Source: Pseudomonadales bacterium (GTDB lineage Bacteria; Pseudomonadota; Gammaproteobacteria; Pseudomonadales; DT-91). From it: a DNA stretch of 64,000 nt. Numbering within the stretch: position 1 is the first letter of the stretch; each line of letters begins with the position of its first letter. The position numbers and the translations under genes are program-made. Shown in pieces: positions 56,730 through 64,000 of the stretch. The notes beneath the pieces were generated by a model that made no database searches, was not told where the DNA came from, and was given only the letters and a program-made list of their open reading frames with translations. The DNA is taken from the NCBI GenBank assembly GCA_013215055.1, contig JABSRQ010000013.1:1-64000 (forward strand), in the 5' to 3' direction.

Positions 56730-57239
56730 TTAATGATCAAGGGTCATATGATCTTCCAATAATAAACTTTCACGTTCAACAACACGGGTCAAAAACATAT
56801 TGGCAAACACCCCGGATAACGCGGCAACCATACCTGCCATGGTAGGTATCGTGGCTTTTGATACACCACCTGCCATAGCCTTGGCTTCGCCACCCCCGGT
56901 AACCGCCATAATATTAAAGACTTCAATCATGCCCCATACCGTACCTAACAATCCAAACAACGGGCATAACGCCACCATCGTTCTGATCATCGGCATATTT
57001 TGATTAATCGACAAACGCACTTCAGAAATCAGCTTGGCCCGTACTTTTTTGGCATGCCAAGATTGACGCTCGTCACGTGCCTCCCAACGTTCAATCGCGT
57101 TATTGATATCCGATTTAAGCTCGGTTAAAAAATAATAGATACGTTCAAAAATCAGTGTCCACATCAAAAATGTTAGCGCAGCGATCAGGTATAAGACCTC
57201 ACCACCGGCATTCATAAACTGAGAGATTTGCTCAAGCAT
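56730..57239 (-). CDS. exbB: ExbB-like proton-channel protein
   Basis: This 169-residue protein has the three-helix ExbB/TolQ core: a first helix (LYLIAALTFLMWTLIFERIY), then LCPLFGLLGTVWGMIEVFNI and ATIPTMAGMVAALSGVFANM. It starts 3 bp after the longer MotA/TolQ gene. Two different ExbB-type subunits in one operon is typical of this TonB2-like arrangement. Confidence 0.94.
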   Translation of the reverse strand: MLEQISQFMNAGGEVLYLIAALTFLMWTLIFERIYYFLTELKSDINNAIERWEARDERQSWHAKKVRAKLISEVRLSINQNMPMIRTMVALCPLFGLLGTVWGMIEVFNIMAVTGGGEAKAMAGGVSKATIPTMAGMVAALSGVFANMFLTRVVERESLLLEDHMTLDH

Positions 57240-57242
57240 GGC

Positions 57243-58616
57243 TTAGCCTTCCTGATGCTCGGCAACAATACCTGCCGCCTGCTCTTCCAATACATGGATA
57301 ATATGCTTGCTACGTCCAGCCACAATGGTATGCATCAGCACGGTAGGAATCGCCACTATCAACCCCAACACAGTGGTGATTAAGGCCGAAGAAATACCAC
57401 CAGCCATCGCTTTCGGATCCCCTGCGCCATAAATAGTAATCGCCTGAAACGTTAAAATCATACCGGTTACCGTACCTAACAAACCTAATAGGGGCGCTAC
57501 AGCTGCGATAATTTTCAGGATCGCTTCATAACTGGTTAATGCCGGCAGCTCTTTTAAAATCGCTTCATTCATTTTCAGTTCAAGCGTTTCAACATCGGCT
57601 TTTGTATTTTTCTGGGCCGCCAGTAAGACACGCCCCAGAGGATTTTTTTCATCGGCTGTGGTACTTTTAAGTTGAGCATTCACTCTAGCGCCAACAGTTC
57701 CCAATACAATTAAACGCCAGACCGCCAATACCATAGCCACTACACCGACTGCCGTGATCACATAACCGACTAAACCACCTTGATGCCAGCGTTCTATAAT
57801 TGTTGGGCTATCAATTAATGCGGCTAATAAACTGCCCCCCGTTGGCCCGGTAGGATCAATACCTACTTTTTGATAAGCCGTAGCACCCGTTGCCAAATCA
57901 GCTGCCGCAGACGTATATTTACCTTCAGGTTGTCTGGCTAACACAGACAATGAGCCGTCTTTAAATTGCATATATTCGCCATCAGACGTCAGCATATTAA
58001 ATACCCCCACACGTATAACTTGTTCCTGCTGGGTACCTGAAGAACGGGCAACATCGGCAGTAAATCTAACGACCTTACCCTGTTCAGTCATTTCACGCTG
58101 CATTTCAAACCATAGACGTTCGATTTGTTCAATGCTGGGTAACTCGGTGCCGGAGCTGGTCGTATCTATAAGCTCTTTTATAGCTTTCTCTCTATTTGGA
58201 TAATGCAGGCTGATCATCGAAGTTTCCATATTCGAACGCACATCACCGGCGGTGCTGGTGATATGGCCAAATAATTCACCCAGGCTACCCATACGTTCCT
58301 TCAGGCGTTTTTCTGCATCGGCTAAGTCGGCATCATTTTCTTCAAACTTGGCTTCTAAACCTTTACTGATTTTTTCCTGTTTTTTCTGCTGAAGTATCAT
58401 CACATTCAGCATTTGTTGCTGTTGATTTTTACTCGCTATAAACTTTTTCTCACGCGCCTTATTTTCTTTGTTTTCCTGAATACGGCCAGATTCCACTTTT
58501 CTTAATAACTCATCCAAATTCTTGGCAGCTTCCGCACTTACCACAAGCGGGCTGAAAAAAGAAAAGCAGACGAAGGTAAATACTATAGCTGCCGAGGATT
58601 TTGCGAAAAAATTCAT
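57243..58616 (-). CDS. MotA/TolQ/ExbB family protein with periplasmic N-terminus
   Basis: This 457-residue protein starts with a signal (FVCFSFFSPLVVSAEA), a periplasmic coiled-coil region (about 30-260, rich in Lys/Glu/Gln) and a C-terminal TolQ/ExbB channel domain (about 285-450): YVITAVGVVAMVLAVWRLIV, LGLLGTVTGMILTFQAIT and SALITTVLGLIVAIPTVLMH. The extended N-terminus separates it from plain ExbB. It overlaps the DUF3450 stop by four bases, suggesting coupled synthesis. Confidence 0.92.
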   Translation of the reverse strand: MNFFAKSSAAIVFTFVCFSFFSPLVVSAEAAKNLDELLRKVESGRIQENKENKAREKKFIASKNQQQQMLNVMILQQKKQEKISKGLEAKFEENDADLADAEKRLKERMGSLGELFGHITSTAGDVRSNMETSMISLHYPNREKAIKELIDTTSSGTELPSIEQIERLWFEMQREMTEQGKVVRFTADVARSSGTQQEQVIRVGVFNMLTSDGEYMQFKDGSLSVLARQPEGKYTSAAADLATGATAYQKVGIDPTGPTGGSLLAALIDSPTIIERWHQGGLVGYVITAVGVVAMVLAVWRLIVLGTVGARVNAQLKSTTADEKNPLGRVLLAAQKNTKADVETLELKMNEAILKELPALTSYEAILKIIAAVAPLLGLLGTVTGMILTFQAITIYGAGDPKAMAGGISSALITTVLGLIVAIPTVLMHTIVAGRSKHIIHVLEEQAAGIVAEHQEG

Positions 58617-59389
58617 TTCAGTGCCTCCGGTGCAGCAATCGGTAACTCGAGCATATTGATATTAGCCTGCTTATTAGCAATACGTGTGCCTCTGCGAACC
58701 GCATCACGATATTGCGATGATTCTAACGCTATATACTGGCCTGCTTTTTTATCCCACATGCCGGTATGTTGTAAGTCGGCTGTTTGATACATTAAAGCAA
58801 TACGGCCCACACGAAACATCGTCACATCACGTTCAACACCATCAATGGTGACTTTATCGCCATAGGTATCAATTTTACGCCCGTATTCATTTTCGATTTT
58901 ATAAGCTTCTAACAGCTGGCGAAACTTCTCGGCTACCGACAGTTCGGGTCTATCTAAATTGGCACGTAGAAACTGAATACGCTTAGTGCGCTCTTCCTGA
59001 TGAAATGGCATATCTAACGCAATAAATTGTTCCAATGAAGCGATCATGCGCTCTATCAGCGGCGTAATCTGACGCTGAATAACTTGCACATCGGCGATCG
59101 ATTTTTCAATATTATGTAAACGCTGCTGCTGTTTATCAATTTGAATCGCAAGTTTGGTGTTATAAACTTTTAAATCATCAACCAACTTGCCGGTTTGACG
59201 ATATTCGCTGAGTAAATCAACTTTTCTCTCATCTAAGCTGTCGATCTTTTTCTGAGATTTTTGCGCAGCCATGGTTTTTTTGGCATTGGCATTATTCACA
59301 TCATTTAATGATGCGGCCTGTACCGTCACCGCAGAAAAACAGGCATTTATTGCCAGCGCCACAGCCAACTTTCTAGCAGGATATTTCAT
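58613..59389 (-). CDS. DUF3450 family periplasmic protein
   Basis: This 258-residue protein has a signal peptide (LAVALAINACFSAVTVQA) and then a long coiled coil (about 30-110, IQKxx-type heptads, VYNTKLAIQIDKQQQRLHNI). The DUF3450 core includes RIQFLRANLDRPELSVAEKF, RQLLEAYKIENEYG and a final RGTRIANKQ. The open frame reaches 59446 inside folA; the ATG at 59389 with AAGG and a clean signal is chosen. It is the first gene of the TonB2-like operon; function is unknown. Confidence 0.9.
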   Translation of the reverse strand: MKYPARKLAVALAINACFSAVTVQAASLNDVNNANAKKTMAAQKSQKKIDSLDERKVDLLSEYRQTGKLVDDLKVYNTKLAIQIDKQQQRLHNIEKSIADVQVIQRQITPLIERMIASLEQFIALDMPFHQEERTKRIQFLRANLDRPELSVAEKFRQLLEAYKIENEYGRKIDTYGDKVTIDGVERDVTMFRVGRIALMYQTADLQHTGMWDKKAGQYIALESSQYRDAVRRGTRIANKQANINMLELPIAAPEALK

Positions 59390-59435
59390 AAGAAAACCTT
59401 TTCTTCTATCCAGTTTTATATTTTTTCTGTCTAAC

Positions 59436-59939
59436 TTATTTTTCATAGACGCAGAATGAATAATCGTAGGGGTTGCTGCCGGAAGCCAGATGCTTTTGTT
59501 CCGATTTCAACGTCCATTCACCCACATCAAATCCGGTGAATGAAGCATCACCTTCTACATCACCATGTACTCTTGTTAAATAAAGGCGATTAGCCAAAGG
59601 CATGGCCGCCTTATAAATTTGTTCACCACCGATAATCATCACTTCGCTGGCCTCTTCTATCAAACAAACCGCTTCAGCAATCTCTATCGCCTGCTCAAGA
59701 CTGGTCGCATGTTTAACACCTACCGGTAATTCTAAGCCTTCCTGACGACTAATAACGATATTAGTACGCCCTGGTAAAGCTCGGCCTATGGATTCAAACG
59801 TTTTGCGCCCCATAACTATAGGCTTGGCCATCGTCGTTTGCTTAAAATAACGTAAATCTTCCGGTAGATACCAGGGTAATTGATTATTACGCCCAATAAC
59901 GCCGTTTTCTGCCATCGCAACAATAATAGCAATATCCAT
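59436..59939 (-). CDS. folA: Dihydrofolate reductase
   Basis: DHFR (167 residues) reduces dihydrofolate to tetrahydrofolate with NADPH. Features are VAMAENGVIGRNNQLPWYLP, the catalytic acid Asp28 (YLPEDLRYF), GRKTFESIGRALPGR and EVMIIGGEQIYKAAM. Length and motifs are complete. It follows thyA by 31 bp; thyA makes the dihydrofolate that FolA recycles. Confidence 0.98.
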   Translation of the reverse strand: MDIAIIVAMAENGVIGRNNQLPWYLPEDLRYFKQTTMAKPIVMGRKTFESIGRALPGRTNIVISRQEGLELPVGVKHATSLEQAIEIAEAVCLIEEASEVMIIGGEQIYKAAMPLANRLYLTRVHGDVEGDASFTGFDVGEWTLKSEQKHLASGSNPYDYSFCVYEK

Positions 59940-59970
59940 AAAACTGATCTCTTATTTAGCTGAGCTTATA

Positions 59971-60804
59971 TTAAACAGCGACTGGCGCTTTAATACCGGG
60001 ATGCGGATCATAACCCTCAATTTCAAAATCTTCAAAGCTGTAATCATATATAGAAGCAGGCTTAGACTTGATCTTCAATTGCGGTAAATCCCGGGTTTCA
60101 CGACTGAGCTGCAGATTCACTTGTTCCATATGGTTAGCATAGATATGACTATCGCCGGTAGTGATAATGATTTCACCTAAGTCCAGATCACATTGCTGTG
60201 CCAGCATATGAGTTAATAACGCCAGACTTGCGGTGTTATACGGCAGGCCTAACAAGGAATCTGAGCTGCGAATATACAGTTGAGCAGAGAGTTTATTATC
60301 CGCCACATAAAATTGATACAGTAGATGACAAGGTGGCAGAGCCATCTTGCCCTGTTTGACGTTTTCTTGCGGGCTTAAGGTTTCATCGGGAAGGAATTCT
60401 ACATTCCAGCCATGAAATAAAATCCTACGGCTATCGGGTTTGTTTTTTAAACAATCCACCACATAGTCAATTTGATTGATGGTTTTCCCATCTTTGGTTG
60501 GCCATGCAGTCCATTGTTTGCCGTAAATGGGGCCTAGGTCGCCATCTTCTAACGCCCATTCATTCCAGATATTGACGCCGTTTTCATTTAACCATTTATT
60601 ATTGGTATCGCCGTTTAAAAACCAAATCAGTTCATTGGCAATGCTTTTAAAATGCAGCTTTTTTGTGGTTAATAACGGAAAACCTTTGTTGAGATCATGG
60701 CGGAACTGGCGGCCAAAAACCGAGATCGTACCGGTGCCGGTTCTATCGCCTTTTACCGTGCCATTTTCAAGAATGTCTTCAAGTAGTTCCAAATACTGTT
60801 TCAT
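59971..60804 (-). CDS. thyA: Thymidylate synthase
   Basis: ThyA (277 residues) methylates dUMP to dTMP with methylene-tetrahydrofolate. The nucleophile is Cys159 in [14 protein letters not shown]. Also seen are [20 protein letters not shown] at the N-terminus and the C-terminal [18 protein letters not shown] with KAPVAV ending. It lies 15 bp behind lgt. Confidence 0.98.
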   Translation of the reverse strand: MKQYLELLEDILENGTVKGDRTGTGTISVFGRQFRHDLNKGFPLLTTKKLHFKSIANELIWFLNGDTNNKWLNENGVNIWNEWALEDGDLGPIYGKQWTAWPTKDGKTINQIDYVVDCLKNKPDSRRILFHGWNVEFLPDETLSPQENVKQGKMALPPCHLLYQFYVADNKLSAQLYIRSSDSLLGLPYNTASLALLTHMLAQQCDLDLGEIIITTGDSHIYANHMEQVNLQLSRETRDLPQLKIKSKPASIYDYSFEDFEIEGYDPHPGIKAPVAV

Positions 60805-60819
60805 AGTTTATTCCGTCAA

Positions 60820-61641
60820 TTATTTCTTAATCGCTTTATATTGATGAGATAAAGGCTCACCACGTCGATAAGCCCAGGCCATCACTATTACACCAATTAA
60901 AATCATTGGTAGGGATAAAATTTGCCCACGCGACATCCAGTCAAACAAATCAAAACCGATATGCGAATCTGGCTGGCGCACAAACTCTACCAGGAAGCGG
61001 AAAAAACCATAACCGATAATAAATAACGCGCCGGTTGCCCACTGCGGCCGGGGTTTACGCGCAAACCAGTAAATAATCAGGAATAAAACCAGACCTTCTA
61101 ACACCGCCTCATAAAGCTGTGAAGCATGACGTGGTAAACCTGAAGCATCTTTAGGAAACACCATCCCCCATGGACCGTCGGTAGGTCTGCCCCAGAGTTC
61201 CTGGCCGATAAAATTACCCATGCGGCCAAAAAACAACCCCATAGGCACGGCTAACGCTAACATATCAAACATAGCGCCAATCTGAATCTTATACTTTTTA
61301 CAATATAGAGCTAATGCAATCACGACCCCGATAAAGCCGCCGTGAAAAGACATACCGCCTTCCCAAACCCGGATGATGGATGCGGGATTATTAAGAAAGT
61401 TTTCAAAACCATAAAAAAACACATAGCCAAAGCGACCACCAAGAATAACCCCCATGGCGCCATAAAAAATAATGTCATCCACCTGTTCTGCCTGAAAAGG
61501 AGCCAGACCTTTCTTGGCTTTAAACTTCAGAATCCAATACGCAAACATAAATGCGCAAAGATACATCACCCCATACCAGTGAATTTGAGCAAAACCCAAG
61601 TCCAAAGCCACCGGGTCTATATTTGGGTGTTGAATCATCAC
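60820..61641 (-). CDS. lgt: Prolipoprotein diacylglyceryl transferase
   Basis: Lgt (273 residues) attaches diacylglycerol to the lipobox Cys in the inner membrane. It is polytopic, with HGGFIGVVIALALYCKK, the signature GRMGNFIGQELWGRPTDGPW and HASQLYEAVLEGLVLF. Its start overlaps the stop of the TSUP gene by four bases. It would process FlgH and the small lipoprotein of this window. Confidence 0.97.
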   Translation of the reverse strand: MMIQHPNIDPVALDLGFAQIHWYGVMYLCAFMFAYWILKFKAKKGLAPFQAEQVDDIIFYGAMGVILGGRFGYVFFYGFENFLNNPASIIRVWEGGMSFHGGFIGVVIALALYCKKYKIQIGAMFDMLALAVPMGLFFGRMGNFIGQELWGRPTDGPWGMVFPKDASGLPRHASQLYEAVLEGLVLFLIIYWFARKPRPQWATGALFIIGYGFFRFLVEFVRQPDSHIGFDLFDWMSRGQILSLPMILIGVIVMAWAYRRGEPLSHQYKAIKK

Positions 61642-62450
61642 AGTATTCCTAAAGATTTAAAAATCATCGATTGGCCAATAATAACAAGAAATATCGCAAA
61701 GATACGCTTTAAGGTTGTGGCCTTAAGCTTTTTCGCCAGCGTTGCGCCAAGCTTTGCAAAAGGTGCGGCCATGGCGGCAATGCCAATAAAAGCGGGCAGG
61801 TAAATAAAACCTAAACTCCAATCTGGCGTAGCCGTATCCCCCCAGCCCGCCACGATATTACCGATAGCCCCTGCGATTGCGATAGGCATGCCACAGGCAG
61901 CTGCGGTAGCTACCGCTTTTTGCATGGGGGTAGAAAAAAAACTTAAAAAAGGCACGTTTAATGACCCGCCTCCAATACCAAATAACGCAGAAACCCAGCC
62001 TGAGAAAAATCCAAAGCCCGTTAGGCCTATTTTTGCAGGCAGAGCACGTTCACCTTTTGGCATTACATTAAACCCCATCTGCACCGCAATCAACGATAAA
62101 AAACAGCCCATAATCAACTGTAATAACGGCCCTGGAATATTCACCACGGTATAAACACCCACCATCACGCCGAACACCAAACCCGGTGCCATGGACTTCA
62201 CCACCGGCCATAAAACAAAACCATTTTTATGATGGCTAGACACCGAACTTATCGATGTCACACAGATAATCGCCAACGATGTGCCCACCGCCATATGTGT
62301 TAGAACCAATGTCGGCATACCCTGCATTGCAAAAGCATAAATCAGCGCAGGCACGATAATCACCCCACCTCCGACACCAAATAAACCGGCCACTAAACCT
62401 GCTATTGCGCCGACTGCCAGATATAATGCCAAAACCGTTAACATAATCAC
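61638..62450 (-). CDS. TSUP (TauE/SafE) family membrane permease
   Basis: This 270-residue protein has about eight membrane helices. Signatures are GLVAGLFGVGGGVIIVPALI near the start and SGWVSALFGIGGGSLNVPFL at the middle, the duplicated TauE/SafE motif. These export sulfite-like or organosulfonate anions in some species; the substrate here is unknown. The first ATG or the one two codons later may be used. It overlaps lgt. Confidence 0.92.
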   Translation of the reverse strand: MIMLTVLALYLAVGAIAGLVAGLFGVGGGVIIVPALIYAFAMQGMPTLVLTHMAVGTSLAIICVTSISSVSSHHKNGFVLWPVVKSMAPGLVFGVMVGVYTVVNIPGPLLQLIMGCFLSLIAVQMGFNVMPKGERALPAKIGLTGFGFFSGWVSALFGIGGGSLNVPFLSFFSTPMQKAVATAAACGMPIAIAGAIGNIVAGWGDTATPDWSLGFIYLPAFIGIAAMAAPFAKLGATLAKKLKATTLKRIFAIFLVIIGQSMIFKSLGIL

Positions 62451-62530
62451 CTCAAATTGGGGCCTGAGGGTAGCATATTGCTCTTCAGCCGCCTATTCTT
62501 GAGCCTTGCAACTTTAACTGATTGTCCACC

Positions 62531-63292
62531 ATGTGTTTGATTTTCATTGCCATAGATTCTCACCCTGATTACCCGGTTATTATTGCCGCTAATCGGGATG
62601 AATTTTATCAACGCCCTACTGAATCTGCACACTTCTGGCCTGCAAGCGAACTATTGGCCGGTAAAGATACACAGGCAGGTGGAACCTGGTTAGGTATTAA
62701 TCGACAAGGGCAGTTTGCAGCGGTTACCAACTTTCGAGAAACAGAGACTCAAACCTACAATTCCAGCCGCGGTGAACTACCCTGCCTGTTTTTAAATCAG
62801 CGCAGTCAGGCAAATTTTGAACAACATCTGCAAAAACAGTCACCACACTACGCCGGTTTTAACTGCCTGTTTGGCCAACTGGGTGTTAAACCGCAACTCA
62901 GCTATTTTAGCAATCGGCAAAATAAGCTTATACCGCTAAGCAAGGGCCTCTATGGTTTGAGCAATGCATTGTTAGACAGCAACTGGTTTAAGATAGAACA
63001 AGGCAAAGAGAATATAAATACCTTGTTAAACCAAGATTTTAACCATGAAGAGTGGTTTAATTTTCTTAAAGATCAGGTTAAAGCCAGCGATAACAATTTA
63101 CCCGATACCGGTATCGCAATAGAGACCGAGCGTTTATTATCCTCACGTTTTATTCATTCTCCCGATTATGGCACCCGCTGCAGTACATTGATTACGGTAG
63201 ACAAAAAAGCCAGAGTGCAGTTTTGTGAACGCAGCTATGATGAACATGCCCAGGCTGTGGCAACCCATTTTTTTGATTTTCCTATTAACTAA
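62531..63292 (+). CDS. NRDE (TANGO2-like) family protein
   Basis: This 253-residue soluble protein carries the family signature AANRDEFYQRPTESAHFW near residue 23, then GGTWLGINRQGQFAAVTNFR. The frame extends to a TTG at 62522, but MCLIFIA, starting at the ATG at 62531, is the family N-terminus with Cys2, a possible Ntn-type nucleophile. Late parts include YGTRCSTLITVDK. Its molecular function is not established; heme handling has been proposed for animal relatives. Divergent from the TSUP gene. Confidence 0.9.
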   Translation: MCLIFIAIDSHPDYPVIIAANRDEFYQRPTESAHFWPASELLAGKDTQAGGTWLGINRQGQFAAVTNFRETETQTYNSSRGELPCLFLNQRSQANFEQHLQKQSPHYAGFNCLFGQLGVKPQLSYFSNRQNKLIPLSKGLYGLSNALLDSNWFKIEQGKENINTLLNQDFNHEEWFNFLKDQVKASDNNLPDTGIAIETERLLSSRFIHSPDYGTRCSTLITVDKKARVQFCERSYDEHAQAVATHFFDFPIN

Positions 63293-63310
63293 AGCTTACG
63301 ATTTAACGCT

Positions 63311-63709
63311 ATGCCTATAACAATAAAATGCTTATACCAACCACAAGTGCTAATGAGCGCAAGATTTTCGCTACTGGCCTACACCGCATTAATTATCTAT
63401 TTAAGTTTGATGCCTATTGGCAAAGAGATGCCAGTACAGATTTGGGATAAAGCCGCTCATGCATTGGTCTATATGGGTTTTACCTTTATCGCCGCGTTTT
63501 GCACCCAGAACTTGCGGTATTTTATGCTCTATTTAATTGGCTTTATAGTCTTTGGCGTAGGCATAGAAATCGCCCAGGGGCTCACCGCTTATCGATCTTT
63601 TTCCTATCTGGATATGGTGGCCAATAGCAGCGGCATTGGCATTGGCATTGTGCTTTTATTTACTGTAAACAAACTGATATCACTGCCAGCGTTCAATACA
63701 CAGGCCTAA
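63311..63709 (+). CDS. VanZ-like membrane protein
   Basis: This 132-residue protein has four predicted membrane helices, with the VanZ-type WDKAAHALVYMGFTFIAAF and VGIEIAQGLTAYRSFSYLDM followed by VANSSGIGIG. It is named for similarity to VanZ (teicoplanin resistance), but the role of these chromosomal relatives is unknown. An ATG at 63353 is an alternative start. It lies 18 bp behind the NRDE gene. Confidence 0.85.
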   Translation: MPITIKCLYQPQVLMSARFSLLAYTALIIYLSLMPIGKEMPVQIWDKAAHALVYMGFTFIAAFCTQNLRYFMLYLIGFIVFGVGIEIAQGLTAYRSFSYLDMVANSSGIGIGIVLLFTVNKLISLPAFNTQA

Positions 63710-63734
63710 CAAGATACTTTGCAGATACAAAAAA

Positions 63735-63751
63735 CCCGCTATGTTAGCGGG
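63735..63751. terminator. Bidirectional intrinsic terminator
   Basis: A CCCGCTA-TGT-TAGCGGG hairpin is flanked by an A-run on the left and a T-run on the right. It can end transcripts from both the VanZ-like gene and the converging oxygenase gene. Confidence 0.92.
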
Positions 63752-63779
63752 TTTTTTTAAACGTTATGCAATGGGCTAA

Positions 63780-64000
63780 TTAAGAAGCACCATCCCAATC
63801 GGCGTAGAACTGCTTATACCACTTACGGAATTTAGCAATCGGGCCATCACCGTCACACAATACAGGTAGTGGGCGGTAGATCTTGTTTTCCCAGATAGGC
63901 TTATCTTCATTTAACTGCTTGCAGATATCCTTAATGATCGCCTTGTTAACACCGGCTTTCATCATATTCTCTTCAGATTTAGGCTGCTTGAAGCCAAAAC
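63780..64000 (-). CDS. Rieske-type oxygenase, C-terminal end (runs off the right edge)
   Basis: The frame is open from the window edge (FGFKQPKSEENMMKAGVNKA) to TAA at 63780, about 73 residues. The stretch IWENKIYRPLPVLCDGDGPI followed by a RKWYKQFY-type end resembles the C-terminus of KshA/cholesterol-desaturase-like Rieske oxygenases as I recall them. The Rieske cluster and iron site would be outside the window, so this rests on one short motif. The product would be a non-heme iron monooxygenase component. Confidence 0.5.
   Translation of the reverse strand, partial: FGFKQPKSEENMMKAGVNKAIIKDICKQLNEDKPIWENKIYRPLPVLCDGDGPIAKFRKWYKQFYADWDGAS

Overview
The window comes from a gammaproteobacterium with an AT-leaning genome and, most likely, a single polar flagellum. 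The gene order fliE-F-G-H-I-J, fliK, fliL-M-N-O and flgB-to-flgL, a FlrA/FlrC-type sigma-54 hierarchy and a FlgM/sigma-28 tier match Pseudomonas, Vibrio, Shewanella and Cellvibrio-like bacteria. The thyA-folA-lgt group, the DUF3450/ExbB/ExbD/TonB locus and a Rieske-type oxygenase tail suggest a marine lineage near Cellvibrionales. The genus cannot be fixed from sequence alone.

Layout. 1-10.4 kb (minus strand): fliO (partial), fliN, fliM, fliL, fliK, fliJ, fliI, fliH, fliG, fliF, fliE, i.e. basal body, C ring, export ATPase and hook-length ruler. 10.4-13.8 kb: two sigma-54 activators (FlrC-like and a short FlrA-like) and a PilZ-like protein. 14.0-18.3 kb: fliT, fliS, fliD, flaG and one flagellin. 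18.7-24.9 kb: a probable flagellin-modification cluster with a TPR-glycosyltransferase, two cytidylyltransferases, an SDR and a dehydroquinate-synthase-like sugar cyclase. 24.9-35.4 kb: flgL to flgB. 35.6-50.4 kb: an accessory insertion bounded by two diverged 444-bp copies of the flgA promoter and 5' end. 50.1-51.6 kb: intact flgA, flgM, flgN (plus strand). 51.6-64 kb: a GGDEF-EAL protein, a TonB-type energy-transduction locus, folA, thyA, lgt, a TSUP permease, an NRDE protein, a VanZ-like protein and the 3' end of a Rieske-type oxygenase gene.

Regulation can be read directly. GG-N10-GC sigma-54 sites precede flrC, fliK, fliL, fliD, flgB and both flgA copies. TAAAG-N11-GCCGATAA-type sigma-28 sites precede fliC and flgM. 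This gives the usual three-tier cascade, with FlgM as the late checkpoint. The middle tier is unusual: no FlrB/FleS kinase gene lies between flrA and flrC, and the FlrC receiver has Gly where the phosphoacceptor Asp belongs.

The most remarkable region is the insertion. It carries one 4220-residue secreted protein made of three repeats of a seven-module fibronectin-III cassette. A complete subtilisin-type protease with its propeptide is nested inside one FN3 module of the second cassette. Thrombospondin-3 calcium repeats, carboxypeptidase-regulatory-like modules, a Calx-beta domain and a choice-of-anchor-U C-terminus follow. Its leader contains what I read as a cyclic-di-GMP-I (GEMM) riboswitch directly behind a sigma-70 promoter. 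A small lipoprotein gene follows it. A c-di-GMP-gated giant adhesin/protease placed between divergent flagellar operons suggests a motile-to-attached switch.
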